A DNA stretch of 6,335 bases from contig JADFYC010000191.1 of NCBI GenBank assembly GCA_015233295.1, positions 1-6,335 of the forward strand, given 5' to 3'. Below the pieces are notes generated by a model. The model was given only the letters and a program-made list of their open reading frames with translations, was not told the DNA's origin and made no database searches. Shown piece by piece: positions 6,011-6,335 of the stretch (the first letter of the stretch is position 1; each line of letters opens with the position of its first letter). The position numbers were made by a program, and so were the translations under genes. Source of the stretch: Deltaproteobacteria bacterium (GTDB taxonomy: Bacteria; Desulfobacterota; JADFXK01).

Positions 6011-6335
6011 TTAATCGACCGGAGACTGGGAGCCTTCCGTCAGTTTGCAGCGCATTATTTTCCCGGCGGCTGTGCGGGGCAGGCAGGAAACAAATTCAAC
6101 CGATTTAGGTTTCTTATACCCGGCGATCCGGCCCCGGAGGAAAGTAAGCAGCTCTTCATCGTTGACTTTCCAACCCGGCTTCAACACCACGGCCGCCCGT
6201 CCGACCTCCCCCCAGCGTTCATCCGGCACGCCATAGACGGCGACGTCTTCTACAGCCTCGTGTTCCAAGATGGCCTTTTCCACTTCAGCCGGGTAGATAT
6301 TCTCTCCGCCCCTGATGATCATATTTTTTTTGCGG
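6011..6335 (-). CDS. Acyl-CoA synthetase (AMP-forming), C-terminal fragment cut by window edge
   Basis: This is the C-terminal subdomain of an adenylate-forming acyl-CoA ligase, which activates a carboxylic acid with ATP and transfers the acyl group to CoA. The reading frame is open to the window edge; the codons before the first internal ATG (6322) read R-K-K-N, giving RKKNMIIRGGENIYPAEVE, the family's hinge motif (A8), so that ATG is internal and not a start. About 80 residues on lies LPRTAAGKIMR, the A10 motif, whose lysine (GK) is the catalytic residue for adenylation. The segment GVPDERWGEVGRAAVVLK is also typical of the family. The chain ends in TAA at 6011 about a dozen residues after A10, a normal end. 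The acyl pocket is outside the window, so substrate chain length cannot be told. ntrY starts 37 bases downstream on the same strand, so co-transcription is plausible. The family call is firm; the exact substrate is unknown. Confidence 0.93.
   Translation of the reverse strand, partial: RKKNMIIRGGENIYPAEVEKAILEHEAVEDVAVYGVPDERWGEVGRAAVVLKPGWKVNDEELLTFLRGRIAGYKKPKSVEFVSCLPRTAAGKIMRCKLTEGSQSPVD

Overview
The window reads as a stretch of a Gram-negative, probably deltaproteobacterial (Desulfobacterota-like) chromosome. This rests on an NtrY/NtrX-type kinase and sigma-54 activator pair, moderate GC coding DNA, a predicted lipoprotein glycosidase, and a short heptamer-repeat element in intergenic DNA. 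The taxonomic placement is an inference from gene style, not from a marker gene. Every supported gene lies on the minus strand, so transcription runs from high to low coordinates.

In transcription order the layout is as follows. (1) 6335-6011 is the C-terminal end of an acyl-CoA synthetase (AMP-forming), cut by the window edge. (2) 5973-3712 is a full-length NtrY-like membrane sensor histidine kinase, starting 37 bases after the ligase stop. (3) 3711-3430 is a 282-base gap, most of it an element bounded by tandem AAC-starting heptamers in inverted orientation. (4) 3429-2053 is a full-length NtrX-like sigma-54-dependent response regulator. (5) 1962-853 is a family 3 glycoside hydrolase of the NagZ type with a lipoprotein-like N-terminus. 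(6) 778-236 is CobU, the adenosylcobinamide kinase/guanylyltransferase. (7) 235-1 is an AT-rich gene-free end carrying a good sigma-70-type promoter that points leftwards, out of the window.

The kinase and regulator should work as a pair. NtrY senses an unknown signal through its extracytoplasmic and PAS regions and phosphorylates Asp53 of NtrX, which then activates sigma-54 promoters not identified here. NagZ (peptidoglycan turnover) and CobU (cobalamin nucleotide-loop assembly) follow in the same direction with gaps of 90 and 74 bases. They may be co-transcribed, but their functions are not obviously linked to the two-component pair.

No clearly new multi-gene system is visible. The feature most worth attention is the inverted heptamer-repeat element wedged exactly between the ntrY stop codon and the ntrX ribosome binding site. 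Second is the promoter region with a repeated TTGACATGG at the left edge.
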